A DNA stretch of 64,000 nucleotides from Euglena gracilis (lineage: Eukaryota > Euglenida > Euglenophyceae > Euglenales). Where the stretch lies: NCBI GenBank assembly GCA_039621445.1, contig CP154956.1, positions 33,515,437 to 33,579,436 of the forward strand. The letters are read 5' to 3'. The stretch's first letter is position 1. Every line of letters starts with the position of its first letter. Positions 1 through 10,489 of this stretch are shown one piece after another. The notes below the pieces were generated by a model that was given only the letters and a program-made list of their open reading frames with translations, searched no databases and had not been told where the DNA came from. A program made the translations under genes and the position numbers.

Positions 1-134
1 CAAAGAAGCCTCTCACGTTGCAAAGTAATTTTAAAGCGTTTTAGAAAACAGAAAATAGAAATGCCTTAAAAAACTGCAAAATACAGGGTTGGTGCTCCAT
101 CTGGTGCACCCCTCAACCCTCCAGTGCTTCAACT

Positions 135-275
135 TCAAAGGCAAAGCCTGAGTGCCTCCAGTGCCGCCTGGCGGTCCTGCCACTGTCGCTCCTTTAGGCC
201 CATGTCCTCGTGGAATTTGGTGCTCATGGCGTGGTGGGCGGCATCGTGCTGCTCCTTCAGCGTTCTCCTCAGCTC
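135..275 (-). CDS. Terminal coding exon of an unrecognised coiled-coil protein gene
   Basis: Read on the minus strand, the exon starts right after an acceptor (CTCACAG) at 276 and runs 47 codons in phase 0 to a TGA at 135-137. The peptide (ELRRTLKEQHDAAHHAM..., ending ALEALRLCL) is rich in E, K, R, Q and A with heptad-like spacing, as in a coiled coil. It belongs with the other minus-strand exons up to about 12.6 kb, and its stop marks the 3' end of that gene. Function unknown. The exon is inferred from composition and splice consensus, with no transcript evidence. Confidence 0.5.
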   Translation of the reverse strand, partial: ELRRTLKEQHDAAHHAMSTKFHEDMGLKERQWQDRQAALEALRLCL

Positions 276-695
276 CTGTGAGGCAACGAGGAATCAAATG
301 ACTCCCTCGGGATCAAGGCTTTTGATGTTTCATGACCAGCGGCAAAATTTGTTTCTGCCCTGTGTTGCCCAGGGCCTTTGCTTTGTTGATCTGGGGGAGA
401 AACCCTGCTGCACTTAAAAGTAACCACTACTGGCTGTCAATGGAATCCCCCAAAAATGGACACATAAAACAGAAAAACAAACCGTTATCGCAAAAACTTC
501 AGATCAAAATGCCGGAGGAAATTCTTTCTGCACAATGCGGTTTACGCACAATTTTACACCCAGTTCCACCCTGTAACTTGCAACATTGAACACGTGCCCG
601 ACGGGTTCATAAATGCTCCAGATTGCCATCCTATGAATGGGAAGAGATCACTTACGACATGCGGTGGCTTGGGAGTGGAAACAGCAGCACACCGC

Positions 696-860
696 CTGCT
701 TCTGCATGTGTTGGGCCTTTGCGTCTCGCAGTCTTTTGTCGACGGACTCTTGCTGCACCGCAAGCTCCTTTTTGTGGCGCTTCTCCAGGGCGGCCAGCTG
801 CGCCTGCAGCTCCGCCGGGCTGATGTGGCCGGCCTTCGAGCCCAGCTGCTGCTGCAGCTG
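696..860 (-). CDS. Coiled-coil exon, same minus-strand gene
   Basis: An exact 55-codon block in phase 0 lies between an acceptor (CACTAAAG at 861-866) and a donor that reads GCAG|GCGGTG, a GC rather than GT splice donor. The peptide begins QLQQQLGSKAG and continues with alternating charged and leucine positions (QLAALEKRHKKELAVQQESV), typical of a long coiled coil. GC donors are common in dinoflagellates but also occur at low frequency elsewhere. The length is a multiple of three and the frame agrees with the terminal exon. Confidence 0.5.
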
Positions 861-865
861 CTTTA

Positions 866-1346
866 GTGTCCCCTCACGGCAGGAGCCTCTTCAGACGCCA
901 AATGCCAAACCGTCCCAAGGCTTGCATGGGAATCTCGGGGGGGGGGAGACCCCCCCCCTCTCCAAAACCAGGGGGGAGGGGGTGGGGGGACCCCCCTTCC
1001 TACCTCCAGTTTTCGGTCGCCGGAAATTCTTGCGTTTTTGGGGGGGGGGGTCAAAAAATGAATTTTTCTGAAATTTCTCAAAAATGATGCAAAATCAAAG
1101 GAAATGTCCAGGGACCTAAATTGAAGCCCTTGAAATGCCTCATCTAAGAGTATTTTGATTTCCCCGCAACTCCCCGCCTGGCCTGAGTTAGTTACGACCA
1201 TCTTCCGACCAATTTTGGCCATTTTGCCAAAATTTCATATTGAGCCTAAAGATACTGTTTGAGAAATGGGCTGACAAACAGGCCGTTTGTCAGCCCATTT
1301 CTCAAACAACAGGTATCTTGGAGAACCAAGAGGGGAGGAAATTCAC
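866..1346. repeat. Intronic G-run island plus a long hairpin
   Basis: The stretch 938-1,060 has G and C runs of 8-10 bases and no convincing coding potential. At 1,249-1,319 lies an inverted repeat whose inner arms (TTTGAGAAATGGGCTGACAA and its complement) are perfect over more than 20 bp around a 5-base loop. Nothing else is recognised here. Confidence 0.6.
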
Positions 1347-1481
1347 GGAGTCGGTCCTGTTCGGTCACCCGGCGTTCCTCCTGCCACTTCTGCCGCTCGT
1401 CGCTGAGCAGTTCCTTCCACCGCACGGCCTCCGCCTCCAATGCCTTGCACTGGGTCAGCAGCTCTTCGGCCACAGGATGGG
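1347..1481 (-). CDS. Coiled-coil exon, same minus-strand gene (borders approximate)
   Basis: The minus-strand reading gives HPVAEELLTQCKALEAEAV and then WKELLSDERQKWQEERR, a clear helical coiled-coil stretch. A plausible acceptor is GGCGCAG before 1481 and a plausible donor is CTCC|GTGAAT at 1346. The phases do not match the neighbouring exons perfectly, so one border is probably off by a few bases or a small exon has been missed. Confidence 0.4.
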
Positions 1482-1847
1482 CTGCGCCGTCATGGCAACT
1501 GTGTGCGCCGTTTGACATTGTTTGTGCGTGTGGGATAGAAAACAAAGGAGGGAATCTCAAATGCACTGCAGAATGAAAACGCGAGTCTCACTGAAAATCC
1601 GCGTGTCCCTTTAATCTCTCAATTTAATTTTTTGTCAATCCTTTCCAGCGTCAAGGGATTTCACAAAGTCCCTTGTGGGGGGGGGGGCGAACCGGCCGTC
1701 TGAGAGGTGCTGGCTTGACCCCCCGGTGCGGTGAGGGGGGTTTTGGATCCTCCCCCAGGTTGGCGACAAAGAATTCTGGTCCTGTTCCTGACTACTCCTG
1801 GTGGAAACACCGACGACCACAGCAACCAAAAAGAAACGAAGCACGCC

Positions 1848-1961
1848 CTGCTGAGCCTTCTGCTTCCCCTCCTTGACTTGCCTCTCACACTCCGCCTTGG
1901 CCTGCTGCAGTCCTTTCTGTGACTTGCGCAGCCGCTGCAGCTCCGCCACCACGGTTTCGAC
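1848..1961 (-). CDS. Coiled-coil exon, same minus-strand gene
   Basis: 38 codons in phase 0 read VETVVAELQRLRKSQKGLQQ and continue KAECERQVKEGKQKAQQ, with strong heptads. The acceptor is GGAAGAG before 1961. The donor side is CAGGGCGTGC, which fits a GC donor one base later. The exon sits between two G-run islands (1,675-1,760 and 2,070-2,150) that lie in the flanking introns. Confidence 0.45.
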
Positions 1962-2756
1962 CTCTTCCGCCCAGGACCAAAAAACTGCTCACCCCAAAGG
2001 GGTCATAAAGAGGAACACATGCAAAATAAGAGTGAACTTCGCCCAAAAAACCCAAAAAAAACCTCTCACTCGGGCGGGATTTTTTGGCCTTGCCCTCCCC
2101 CTTGGGGGGGGGGGTCAAAAAAAGGGCCAAAAAAAGGGGTACGTCCCTACAGCGCTGGAATTACAGTTGCTCACCTGGCCAGGGGGAGCAACACAAGAGC
2201 ACTGGTGTAAGGGGTATCTGGCCACTCACCACACAAACTGGGCCAGAAGCGAAGTTAGTGCCAGCCATAAACAGACAAGAAGCCTAAGTGCAACTAAGGG
2301 GGTGCTCGGCCAGGACCCACCCACCCATCCCCCACCAAACTTTAAAAAAAATCTCTGCACCCAAACCCCTTCTTTTACTTTTGTTGTTGGTCTCTTGTTG
2401 GTCTATCAAACCTTCTACCACAAAGAAAACCAACCACATTTCTTTGTAGAATTGAAGAAGAATTGAAATAACAGAAAAATCAGGTTTTGCACAAGCCCCC
2501 CAAAAAAAGGAACACTGGCAGACGCCCAAACTGAACACATTCATACTATCTCCTGGCATAACATGTGGGAGGATGGTCGATTCTGGGCAAAACACTCCAC
2601 ATTGAGCAATTGGATGTGTGGAAAAGAGTACCTGGACCAGAGTTGGGCTGCACAGCACTTGGATGGCACGCGCCAAAGCATGTCACTTCCACTACTGGTT
2701 CCACCGTTTCACCGTCTTGTGTTGCGGCCTGTCCCAGGCTTTGGCAAAACGGTCAC

Positions 2757-2931
2757 AAGATCAATGGGCTCTGGCCGTCCCCAGGGATGGCCAAAGACAA
2801 TTTGGCGACGCTGGAGACAACCGTGCCCTTGTCTCCGCATTGGGCCATCCCTGAGTCCCTCGTGACGGCCCACTGCAGAGCCACATCACTGACCACCCCC
2901 CCAAAAAGCACAGGAATGTCCAAAATGTCGT
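2757..2931 (-). CDS. Globular-domain exon, same minus-strand gene
   Basis: The minus-strand reading gives a well-composed peptide, DDILDIPVLFGGVVSDVALQ followed by WAVTRDSGMAQCGDKGTVVS and SVAKLSLAIPGDGQ, unlike the low-complexity DNA on either side. The acceptor is CCCGAG before 2931 and the donor ATCTT|GTGACC at 2757. It is not a coiled coil and I do not recognise the fold. A GT donor, an AG acceptor and amino-acid composition are the only support. Confidence 0.4.
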
Positions 2932-3031
2932 CTCGGGAGGGTTGAAACAGAGGGGGTGTATTCCGAACTTACTTTTAAAAAAAGGGAAATCCTGTGGGAC
3001 ATTTTATTCCCTGCGTCTGAGAACTCTGTCA

Positions 3032-3381
3032 CCCCCAGGCAGGGTTGTTTTTAGGCCCGGGGGGGGGGTGGGGGGGGTCCCCCCCCACCCACCCACCCCC
3101 CTGGGGGGGGCCCCCCCCGGGGGGGGGCCCCCCCCGGGGGGAGCCCCCCCGGGGGGGGGAGGGGGGTCCGGGGGACCCACAAAAAATGGCCGAAAAATCG
3201 CGAAAAGTGCTAAAAATAGAATTTTTTCGGCGCCTGCGGCGCCGAAAAGTATATCCCACCCCCCTCCGGGGGGGACCCCCCCCCCCGGGGGGGGGGGGGG
3301 GGGGTCCGGCGGACCCACCCACCCTCCCCCCCCACTCCCCCCCCCCGGGGGGTCCAAACTTAAAAAAATCCCTGCCCCCAG
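3032..3381. repeat. MITE-like repeat with G/C-run core
   Basis: A 350-bp unit is bounded by imperfect inverted ends (GCAGGGTTGTTTTTAG at the left, and the complement of GCAGGGATTTTTTTAAG at the right). Inside are G and C runs of up to 14 bases, and at 3,224-3,248 an 11-bp perfect hairpin (TTTTCGGCGCC, loop TGC, then the complement). It resembles the unit at 11,291-11,521. Long proline/glycine reading frames across it are artefacts of the homopolymers. Confidence 0.55.
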
Positions 3382-3471
3382 TCCATCACAGCGTCAAAGC
3401 CTGGCCTTGCCCCCCTCCACCTGCGCACCCTTGGAGGGTCTCCAGCAAGCCGACCCATTGCGGGGGCGCAA

Positions 3472-3546
3472 CTTGGTGTGCAGGGTCTCGATTTCTCGCC
3501 GAAGTCGCTGCAGCTGCTCCTCGTACTGTTGTCGTAGGTGTAGCAT
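3472..3546 (-). CDS. Short coiled-coil exon, same minus-strand gene
   Basis: After a good acceptor (GCTGACTCACAG) at 3547 the minus strand reads MLHLRQQYEEQLQRLRREIE TLHTK, a clean coiled-coil segment. The donor is unclear. The codons remain open into LRPRNG before intron-like sequence, so the lower border is approximate. Confidence 0.4.
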
Positions 3547-3855
3547 CTGTGAGTCAGCAAGAGTTTTATTAAGTCCAGGCAGACCCCCCTCCCACCTCGA
3601 AACTGAAGGGGGCCGGGAAAATTTTCGGTTGTGGACCAGCAAAAGCCCACATACCAAGCCAAAAAATGATCCCTGATCTCTGATTGTTGATTTATTGAAT
3701 CAGAGTCAGTCCCATTTGAAACATTCTGGGGAAGAGGTGCCTGCTTGCAGGCAGGCAAGCACCCCCCCCACCACGCCATGAAATTCTGCCTGCACGTTCA
3801 ATTCAGCCCCTAACCCCCAATCCAGGTGTCCACACAAAAAGCAGCGCCGGCACAC

Positions 3856-4020
3856 CTCCCGATTGTATGAGTCCCGGATTTCGTCCTGGGCCTGCTCCAG
3901 CGCCACCACGTAGTCATCCACCGTCTCCATCACCTCCGACCACCGGGGCTCCGCTGGCTGGGCAACCACCTCAGTCGGGTTGCTGGGCACTTTGATCACG
4001 GCGGATAACGTCCGGCGCAG
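3856..4020 (-). CDS. Exon with canonical borders, same minus-strand gene
   Basis: This is one of the best-supported exons: exactly 55 codons in phase 0, acceptor CCAAAG at 4021-4022 and donor GGGAG|GTGTGC at 3856. The peptide runs from LRRTLSAVIKVPSNPTEVVA to VMETVDDYVVALEQAQDEIR, a short linker followed by a helix rich in acidic residues. Function unknown. Its phase matches the 81-bp exon at 5.8 kb. Confidence 0.55.
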
Positions 4021-4084
4021 CTTTGGCCGGGGGAAATTTTTGAAATTTTTTTTAAAAAAAACGAACCCAAAATACATGACTTTT

Positions 4085-4730
4085 TGATGGAAAACCTGTC
4101 CATTTTTTCACAAAAAAAAACTCAAAATGTTCAGGTTAAAAATTGGCAGTTTTAGGAGGGGGTAAAAAAAAAACGAAGCTCAAAAAAAAATGGACAAAAA
4201 TTTGGCACTGTCCAATTTTACTGAGATTTCTTCTCTTGAAATTTTTTTGATTTTCAATGGCTTTTTTTGCATTAAAAACCTCCCAAAATCAAAACTTCGA
4301 GAAAACATTGATATTTTGGAAGGTGTGAAAAAATGGGTTTTGGGGGGGTTTTGGGGGGACCTCATATATGGGTCCCAAAATGGGTCAAAAAAGCACCTGG
4401 CGCCGAAGGCACCGGGAAAATTTTTTGGGGTCCAAAAAATTGGTGCCACCAGAACAACGGGAAGAAGTGGTCGACCCCCCCCACCCACCATGCAGGGGGT
4501 GGGGGGGGGAGTGGTCGACCCCCCCCCCACCCACCACCCTGGCCGCGAGGCCATTTCCCATTCTGCCCTGGTCGACCCCCCCCACCCACCACAGCATTTC
4601 CACTGATTCTTTAAACAAAGTTTCCCAGTGCCGAAGGCGCCGAGAAAAAAATTTGGGGGTCCAAAATTGGTGCTCCCGGAAATACAACAAGAGGTGGGGG
4701 GGTCGACCCCCCCACCCACCATCCTGGATG
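4085..4730 (+). repeat. Dispersed repeat, copy A1
   Basis: This block is similar in order and sequence to 11,930-12,360: a TTTTTTCACAAAAAAAAA segment, a GTTCAGG-TTAAAAA segment, two AT-rich stretches, GGGGGGACC-TCATATATGGG, a GGCGCC-type hairpin, and palindromic GGGGTCGACCCC blocks. Three further copies of the GTCGACCCCCC-CACCCACCA block follow at about 4,468, 4,515 and 4,572. No protein is encoded. Confidence 0.6.
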
Positions 4731-5781
4731 ATTCCCATTCTGCCCTGGTGTCGGACCAATCACGTTCTTGGTTCGAGCACTTGGTGGCTGACTTCTCAAT
4801 TGGGGAATAAAAGAAAAAATACTGTGGTTTTCCATTTGTACATTCAGAAAGCCGTGCATTCGTTCCATCGCTTTTTCAAAATATGGCCAAAAATGAGGAT
4901 GACACAACCGAAAAGGGAAAAAAGGGCCTGAATCCGAGCGCCAATGGGGTGGCAACGCTCCCGCAAAAACTCCTGGCCCCCACGAAATCCCTTGGCAATG
5001 TTGTGAGCCAAACCCAGGCTTTGGTGGGGTCAGCAGCAATGAAACTATCACCTCCACAACGTTTCCGTGGGAAGGGGGCTTCTTCTGGGGACATGCCCAC
5101 CCATCGCAAATAGCCAAGGCCTCTGCCCTGACAAAAAAAAAAGGCTGAATTTGACCAACCTGGGCAGGGGTTTTCTTAAGGACCCCTAGAGGTCCCGAAG
5201 GCTGGGTGGAAAAAGGCTTGGACCCTCCTGGGAGGTGGGGGATCCAATGGGGGGGGGGTCCAGCCGGCTGGCAGCTGGCCCCAAATCCAAACCCCAAATC
5301 CAGCCGGGTTAGCATTTTTCAGCAAAGATTTTGGAGATAAAAAAAAACAAAAAAATGCCATTTTGGACATCGTTCACCTCTCTCTTCAAAAAATTTTCGG
5401 CCAGCCTGGCTTTGCCAGACTGGCCTGAGTTTATTACAGCGGACCCGGGGGGGGGGGGTCCGCTGCCCGGTTAGGAAGTGTTGGCTGGGGAAAGGGTGCT
5501 GGCTAGCTGGGGGAGGGTCCCCTCCGGCTGAGAAAAGGCCTGAGCCTGGGGGGAAGGCTCGGATCGGAGTACCCTGGAGTTCCTGTGGTAAGCAGGAACC
5601 ACCATGCCACCTTTTTTTTTTAATTTTTTGAGTTGAAGGTGAAGAAATTCTTATTCCTTGTTGGTTGGACCAAAACAAAACTATCAAAGATGGGGGTGCA
5701 GGGTGTTAAATGGAGTTGGTCTGGACCCCATCCCATCACCATCGAAAAATCCCACCCTGACAAAATACCAAGCCTGGTCAC
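4731..5781. repeat. Intron sequence with G-run repeats, no gene seen
   Basis: The sequence contains G-runs (5,248-5,258, 5,449-5,458), a GGCCAGCCTGGCTTTGCCAG stem near 5,400 and A/T homopolymers. The open frames over it have no protein-like composition. It appears to be intron of the minus-strand gene. Confidence 0.4.
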
Positions 5782-5862
5782 TGTCCAGCGGTAGACTGGC
5801 AGGTTGTGTTTGAGGACATAATTCTCATCCACACTGGTGAGCAGCTGGCTTCGAGCCTGCAC
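5782..5862 (-). CDS. Short exon with canonical borders, same minus-strand gene
   Basis: 27 codons in phase 0 lie between acceptor CATGCAG and donor GGACA|GTGACC. The peptide VQARSQLLTSVDENYVLKHN LPVYRWT is well composed and not low complexity. Intron repeats rich in G-runs lie on both sides. I do not recognise the domain. Confidence 0.5.
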
Positions 5863-6340
5863 CTGCATGAGAGCAGGAAGGTCAGTTGAGAGATTACGTC
5901 ACCACTTTTGTCCACAATGGTGTTTCATATTTATCCAACCCCTGTAATAACAATGTTTTTGGCCAACCCCAGAGGGGAGCAGGGTTTTAAGTAAGCAGGG
6001 GGGTCTGGACCCCTCCCCCCTGGAGGGGGTCCACAGGAGGGGGGGTTGAACCTCCCCCCTGTGCAAAGGAAAAAAATTCGGCACTTTTGGCCTTGAACCC
6101 CCCAAAAAATCGCGTTTTTGCACACTTTTTTGAAAAATTGTGTCAAAACACACGCCAAACTTTTCGTCTTTTCCAATAACTCCAAAAAAATCAACCCCAA
6201 AATTTGTCCCAGTTCACTTTTGAGACACATCATAAAAAGCAAAAATTGATTTTTCAGTGGGTAGGAATGTCAAGATGAGGTTCGGTGCAGGCCATAGAGG
6301 CATTATGAAGAAGAATGCAACAGAAAGTGAGGTTCGTTAC

Positions 6341-6399
6341 CTCGGCAGGAGCTTTCTTCTCTTCGTTTGTTGCGTGAAGAGGTCCACGAGTTGGAGTCT
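6341..6399 (-). CDS. Possible small basic exon, same minus-strand gene
   Basis: Between acceptor TTCAAGCAG and donor CCGAG|GTAACG the minus strand reads RLQLVDLFTQQTKRRKLLPR, a short basic helix. The phase relative to the neighbours is not fixed and the exon is only 59 bp, so the call rests mainly on two good splice consensus sites. Confidence 0.3.
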
Positions 6400-8403
6400 C
6401 TGCTTGAAGGGGGGAGACGCGAGATCCTTTGAGCAAGAGGTATGAAAATGGGGTGTCGGTCTCCACGGTGTGAAGAACATAAGTTGAGCATGCAGTCTCA
6501 GCGACATAAACATGTCTCAGGCGTTCCAAGTCTCACACAACCCAGACCAACCGCCTGCACATGATTCTGGAATACGAGGAAAGAATGTGCTCAAACAATT
6601 GTCAGCCAATCAAACACAATCTTTGAAAAGTGTATTCATTCAGGCTTTATTTCAAGTTCATTCCAAAGCATCATCTGTATTCAGTCTGTTTCATTCAAAT
6701 GAATTCACCTTTTTCCCAGTCGATGAAAAAGGGGGGGGGTAGACGACAGTCTGTTGTGGCCTGGCGTCCGGGATCCGGGTTCATGACAGAACTCCCCCAT
6801 TTGAAAAAGTCAGGTCTTCCACATACAGGACAGAACTGGCCATCAGTGGTGCTGGAAAATGAATTTGGGACATTATGTGCGTGGCAACAACTGGGCCCTG
6901 AAGGCTCCTGATCGCCCCCATAGGCCTCCGCCATTTTTGGGTTAAGAGCAGGCTTGTGCTTACAAGGGGAGTGCTATAGGGTGCCTGCCCATAGCAGGCA
7001 CCCCCCGGGGTCCGGGGGGATCCAGAAAATTTTTATTGAAAATGGCCTTTTCCGGCCCCCAGCGCCTTCGGCGCAGGTGTCGGAGGGGGGTGGGTGCCTG
7101 GATGGGCAGGCACCTCCAAAAAACCAGGGGGGTCGGATGGGTGTTATAGGGTTCCAGGACCCCTACCCCCAATTTTTTTGCCTGTGCAAAATTGGCCGCT
7201 TTTTTGGACATGGTCAGATTTGTCATGAAATTTTGTTGTCCGGAAAATTTTAAATTTTTTGAGACGGACGTTTTTGGAGGTCTTGAGCCCTTCGCAGCCT
7301 TGCCAAAATTGGACCACCTGTCCCGGGACAAATCGGGGGGGGAGGTAATCTGAAATTGCTGCACGGATTTCACAAAAAAAGTTTACCAGATCATTTCCTC
7401 ATTTTCAGCGCCGTTTTGAAACTTTTCATCTCGGAGAAACTAGCGCCTAGGATGCCAGGGACAGAACCGGCGCTGTGAACCAGTGAAGGTTTCCGAGAAT
7501 TGTTTGACCTTAGTTCGGCCCCCAGAAAATTTTGGGCCGAAAATCCAATGGACAAAAAAAAAGGTTTCAATGGGGAAAAGGAGAAAGTTTTCCGTTGTTT
7601 CCCTGAGAATTGCCAAATCTGCCACTTTTCGGTAAAAAAAAAATGTTTTTTAAACTTTGCAGACATATGTAAATTTCATGCAAAAATGGTTTTCTTTGTG
7701 TCGAGGTTCCATATGGAGCTTTACGGGAGAGCCCCCTGGTTTCCGGCTCTGTGGGAAGGGATTATCAAACACCTCACCCCCCCCCCCAAGCCATTCCAAT
7801 CCGGGACACTTGACGGCCCAATGGGAACAGTGCGGGGGTGGCTGGAACAGCTCGGGGGGGGGGGGTTGTTAGATCCCCCAGGGGCTCTGCCAACCCTCAA
7901 GCAAAGCCCTTGGTTGCAAACTGACATTCTAACCAAGAGGAACGCCCGCGGTGACTGTTTTTCTCGCATGCAGTGTCGTCCAAAGATTCAGATCGGACAT
8001 AGAAAACGAACAAGTTCCCTCAAAAGCATGCTGAGGCAGCTTCTAAACCAGCCATGGTGTGGGGCCCGTCTTGCTGGGCTTGGGCTAAAAATTTTGGGGT
8101 GGACCTGGTCCCCAGTCCCCCGGGTGGACGGGGACCCGCTGCACCTGAGCTGGGCCGGGCTGGCCAAAATCGGATACGCCCCAAAAAATGACATGCAAAA
8201 CAAAGCTTTGCTAAATCCGCATCTGAACCCCCCAAAAAACGAAAAGCTCAAAAACACAAAAAAAAGCGCCAAAATTCTCAAAGTGCTTTGCACCGATAAA
8301 TTTTCAGTTAAAGGGATGTGAGGTCTGGGGCACAGTTTTTTGATGCAAATTGGGGGTGGGCAGGCAATGTCCATTAGACGTTCAGAATTCTTCTGAAAAA
8401 AAC
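6400..8403. repeat. Intron sequence with repeat islands, one doubtful exon
   Basis: Islands at 6,960-7,160 (inverted GTGCCTGCCCATAGCAGGCA, with a GCGCC-TTC-GGCGC hairpin at 7,062) and 7,780-7,870 carry C and G runs. On the minus strand near 7,960-8,030 a short reading (GNLFVFYVRSESLDDTACEK) could be a missed exon, but it lacks clear borders. Nothing else is supported. Confidence 0.35.
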
Positions 8404-8520
8404 CCAACTCTGCAGCTGGTCTGGATGGTCTGAAGCAATTTCACACATTCTCCAGTCAATTGCGTGGCAAAAGTCAGTGGTAGAATCCTGTCCAGCATGC
8501 CGAACATAAATGAAGGACAC
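8404..8520 (-). CDS. Exon with canonical borders, same minus-strand gene
   Basis: 39 codons in phase 0 lie between acceptor AGGCAAAG and donor GTTGG|GTTTTT. The peptide VSFIYVRHAGQDSTTDFCHA IDWRMCEIASDHPDQLQSW is globular in character (Trp, Cys, His, mixed hydrophobics). The length is a multiple of three and agrees with the 291-bp exon at 10.1 kb. The fold is not recognised. Confidence 0.5.
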
Positions 8521-9169
8521 CTTTGCCTGGAGGAGCCCACACTGGTTGCCGCCACGGTTACACCGCGATTACGTGGACAAGGTCCCTCGTGACATTCAGG
8601 GACTTGAGCCCCTGTTGATTTGGGGTTCATGACTAAACCAACCCCCAACTTCTTCAATTTACTTCTCAAATTCTTCAATTTACGACCATGTCCCAAAGTC
8701 AACGATTTTGATTTTTGTGCCCAGAGGGTCAACACCCTAAATCTGCCCAGATCTGCCCAAACCAACTGAAATCCACTCAATTTTGAGGGCCTATGATGTT
8801 CACTTCGAAACTGAATTGCGCGGAGAGGGTTCCCAACAGTGTGACCAAGCACCCCTGGGAGACTGGGAGACATGAACCAAGAAGAATCGTCCAACAGGAA
8901 ACACTCGCCCCAATTTTACCTGAAAGAATAATCTGCCGGGAAAAGTCAACCTGGTTGATAATTCCCCCCCTCGGTTTTGGTCTGTTGGGACTTCCTCCTA
9001 TCAACTGCAACCACCGTTCCTGTCTATCTACAAAACGTCTTGTCCAGACCAATTACGATCTACAACAAGAGGGTTTCGAGCAGTTTCGAGTTAAAGAACT
9101 GAACCACAGCGCCAATTTTTGTGGCGTTTTGGCATCACGCCAGAGGATGGACACGTATGACAGGTGAAG

Positions 9170-9560
9170 CATTTACCCCCCCCCCCCCATTGTCCCACCA
9201 ACCTGCCCCCGGGGGGGGCCCGATCGGACAATATGGGGGGGGGGGGCAATAAGACCGTACCAAAGGAATTTCATTGGCCGGGCCAAAAAACCCCCCGTCG
9301 TCCGGGGCCCAGGGACAATAAGGGGGGGGACAAATACCCCTCGAAGTGGCCACCCTCCAGGCACCGCGAGACCCCAAAACGGCCACTCTGGGGGAGGGGA
9401 CACTTTGGGGGGAGGGGTAAATTTTGGGGCTTCGGCGCCTTTGGAACCAAAAGAAAGTGGCCACTTTGAGGGGGGGGGGTAACCCAAATTTGCCAAAAAA
9501 ATTGGCCACTCTGGGGGGGACACTTTGAGGGGGGGTGAGGGTAAGAGGGGGGGGTGACCT
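9170..9560. repeat. G-run repeat, family B copy 1
   Basis: A G/C-homopolymer block contains recurrent phrases such as GGGACAATAAGGGGG and GGCCACTTTG, plus a CCAAAGGAATTTCATTGGCC segment. The last of these recurs in diverged form at about 10,681-10,705. There is no coding content. The proline-rich frames on either strand come from the C and G runs. Confidence 0.5.
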
Positions 9561-9715
9561 TGTTCACACCGCGGGTCACCGCGGTTACCTGGGCTCCTCC
9601 TGCAATGCAGATACACTGCCACATCGCCATAATTCGAAAAAAGTGGCAAAACACAAAAAAATGCAGTCTTTTTGACGCTGTTGCTGGTTGGTCGAGGAAG
9701 TTGATGCTCTCAAAC

Positions 9716-9852
9716 AAATGCCGACAAAGGGAACAGGACTCTATTCTCAAATGCTCTTTGAAGACGTAAACAGTTGGCAAAGACGTGCGCCAGTGGGAGC
9801 TCTTTGATTTCATCAAAAGGTAGTGCAACTGGTGAATCGCACGTGGATGCGC
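9716..9852 (-). CDS. Probable exon, same minus-strand gene (3' border uncertain)
   Basis: After acceptor CTTCACAG the minus strand reads STCDSPVALPFDEIKELPLA and HVFANCLRLQRAFENRVLF, reaching a TGA just past a possible donor (CATTT|GTTTG). The composition is protein-like, with an amphipathic leucine/alanine helix. An alternative donor at AGA|GTCC would make the exon shorter. Confidence 0.4.
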
Positions 9853-10142
9853 CTGTGAAGATGCTTAGCAGCAAATCTGGAGCACGAACACGAAAGTGGC
9901 TTGAAAGCAGGTTTTTCCCTTTGAACTTCCCATCTGGAAGACCTTTCTTGCGGTCAGGGGCAAGGTGTCGCCAAGTGACCCCCCCCCCCCCACATGGGAG
10001 TCCAGCTCAGAGGCTGAAAACTTGGGCTGTCTGGAAAAAGGCCGCTGGCTGACCCTCCCCTGTGGGGAGGGCTGTGTGGGAAGGCCTGGTGGAGGGGGGC
10101 AAGGAAGCCCGACCAGGGGAAAGGGGTTGACTTGCCCTACAC

Positions 10143-10433
10143 CTGCCCGTGGAATGGGAAAGACCTGCTCAGAAGGACTCGGTGGGTGTTGGACGCCTTT
10201 GAGAGGGCATTTAACATGGCATCTCCTTCACTGCCAGCCTCCACATTGGCATGAAGGGAACCAAAGTCTCCCAAAAATGAACCACGCAACAAGTACAGGC
10301 AGCCATCAGAGGCGTTCACCAACAGCAAAGATCTCTTGTCCTTTGTTACAAGCCACGCCTGCGTGGCATCAACGTCTGTGTAGCAAACTTGTGACACAAA
10401 GCGGTTGAAATGGTCTTTTAGGTCACCATATGC
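10143..10433 (-). CDS. Longest host exon, unrecognised globular domain
   Basis: 97 codons in phase 0 between CGCTGCAG (acceptor) and GGGCAG|GTGTAG (donor), both canonical. The peptide includes FVSQVCYTDVDATQAWLVTK, then DKRSLLLVNASDGCLYLLRG and a Gly/Ala-containing stretch ending in SNTHRVLLSRSFPFHG. Alternating beta-like stretches (SLLLVNASDGCLYLL) could be propeller-like, but I cannot assign a family. This exon is the strongest evidence that region 1 holds a real spliced gene on the minus strand. Confidence 0.55.
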
Positions 10434-10489
10434 CTGCAGCGACTGTTCCAGTCAGACTTCTTTTCGCACCCAATGCACTGGGAGGAGCT

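Noticed and set aside
2942-3676. Long proline/glycine-rich ORFs on both strands
   Set aside because: They arise from G and C homopolymer runs in a MITE-like repeat, appear in several frames at once and have no domain or splice context.
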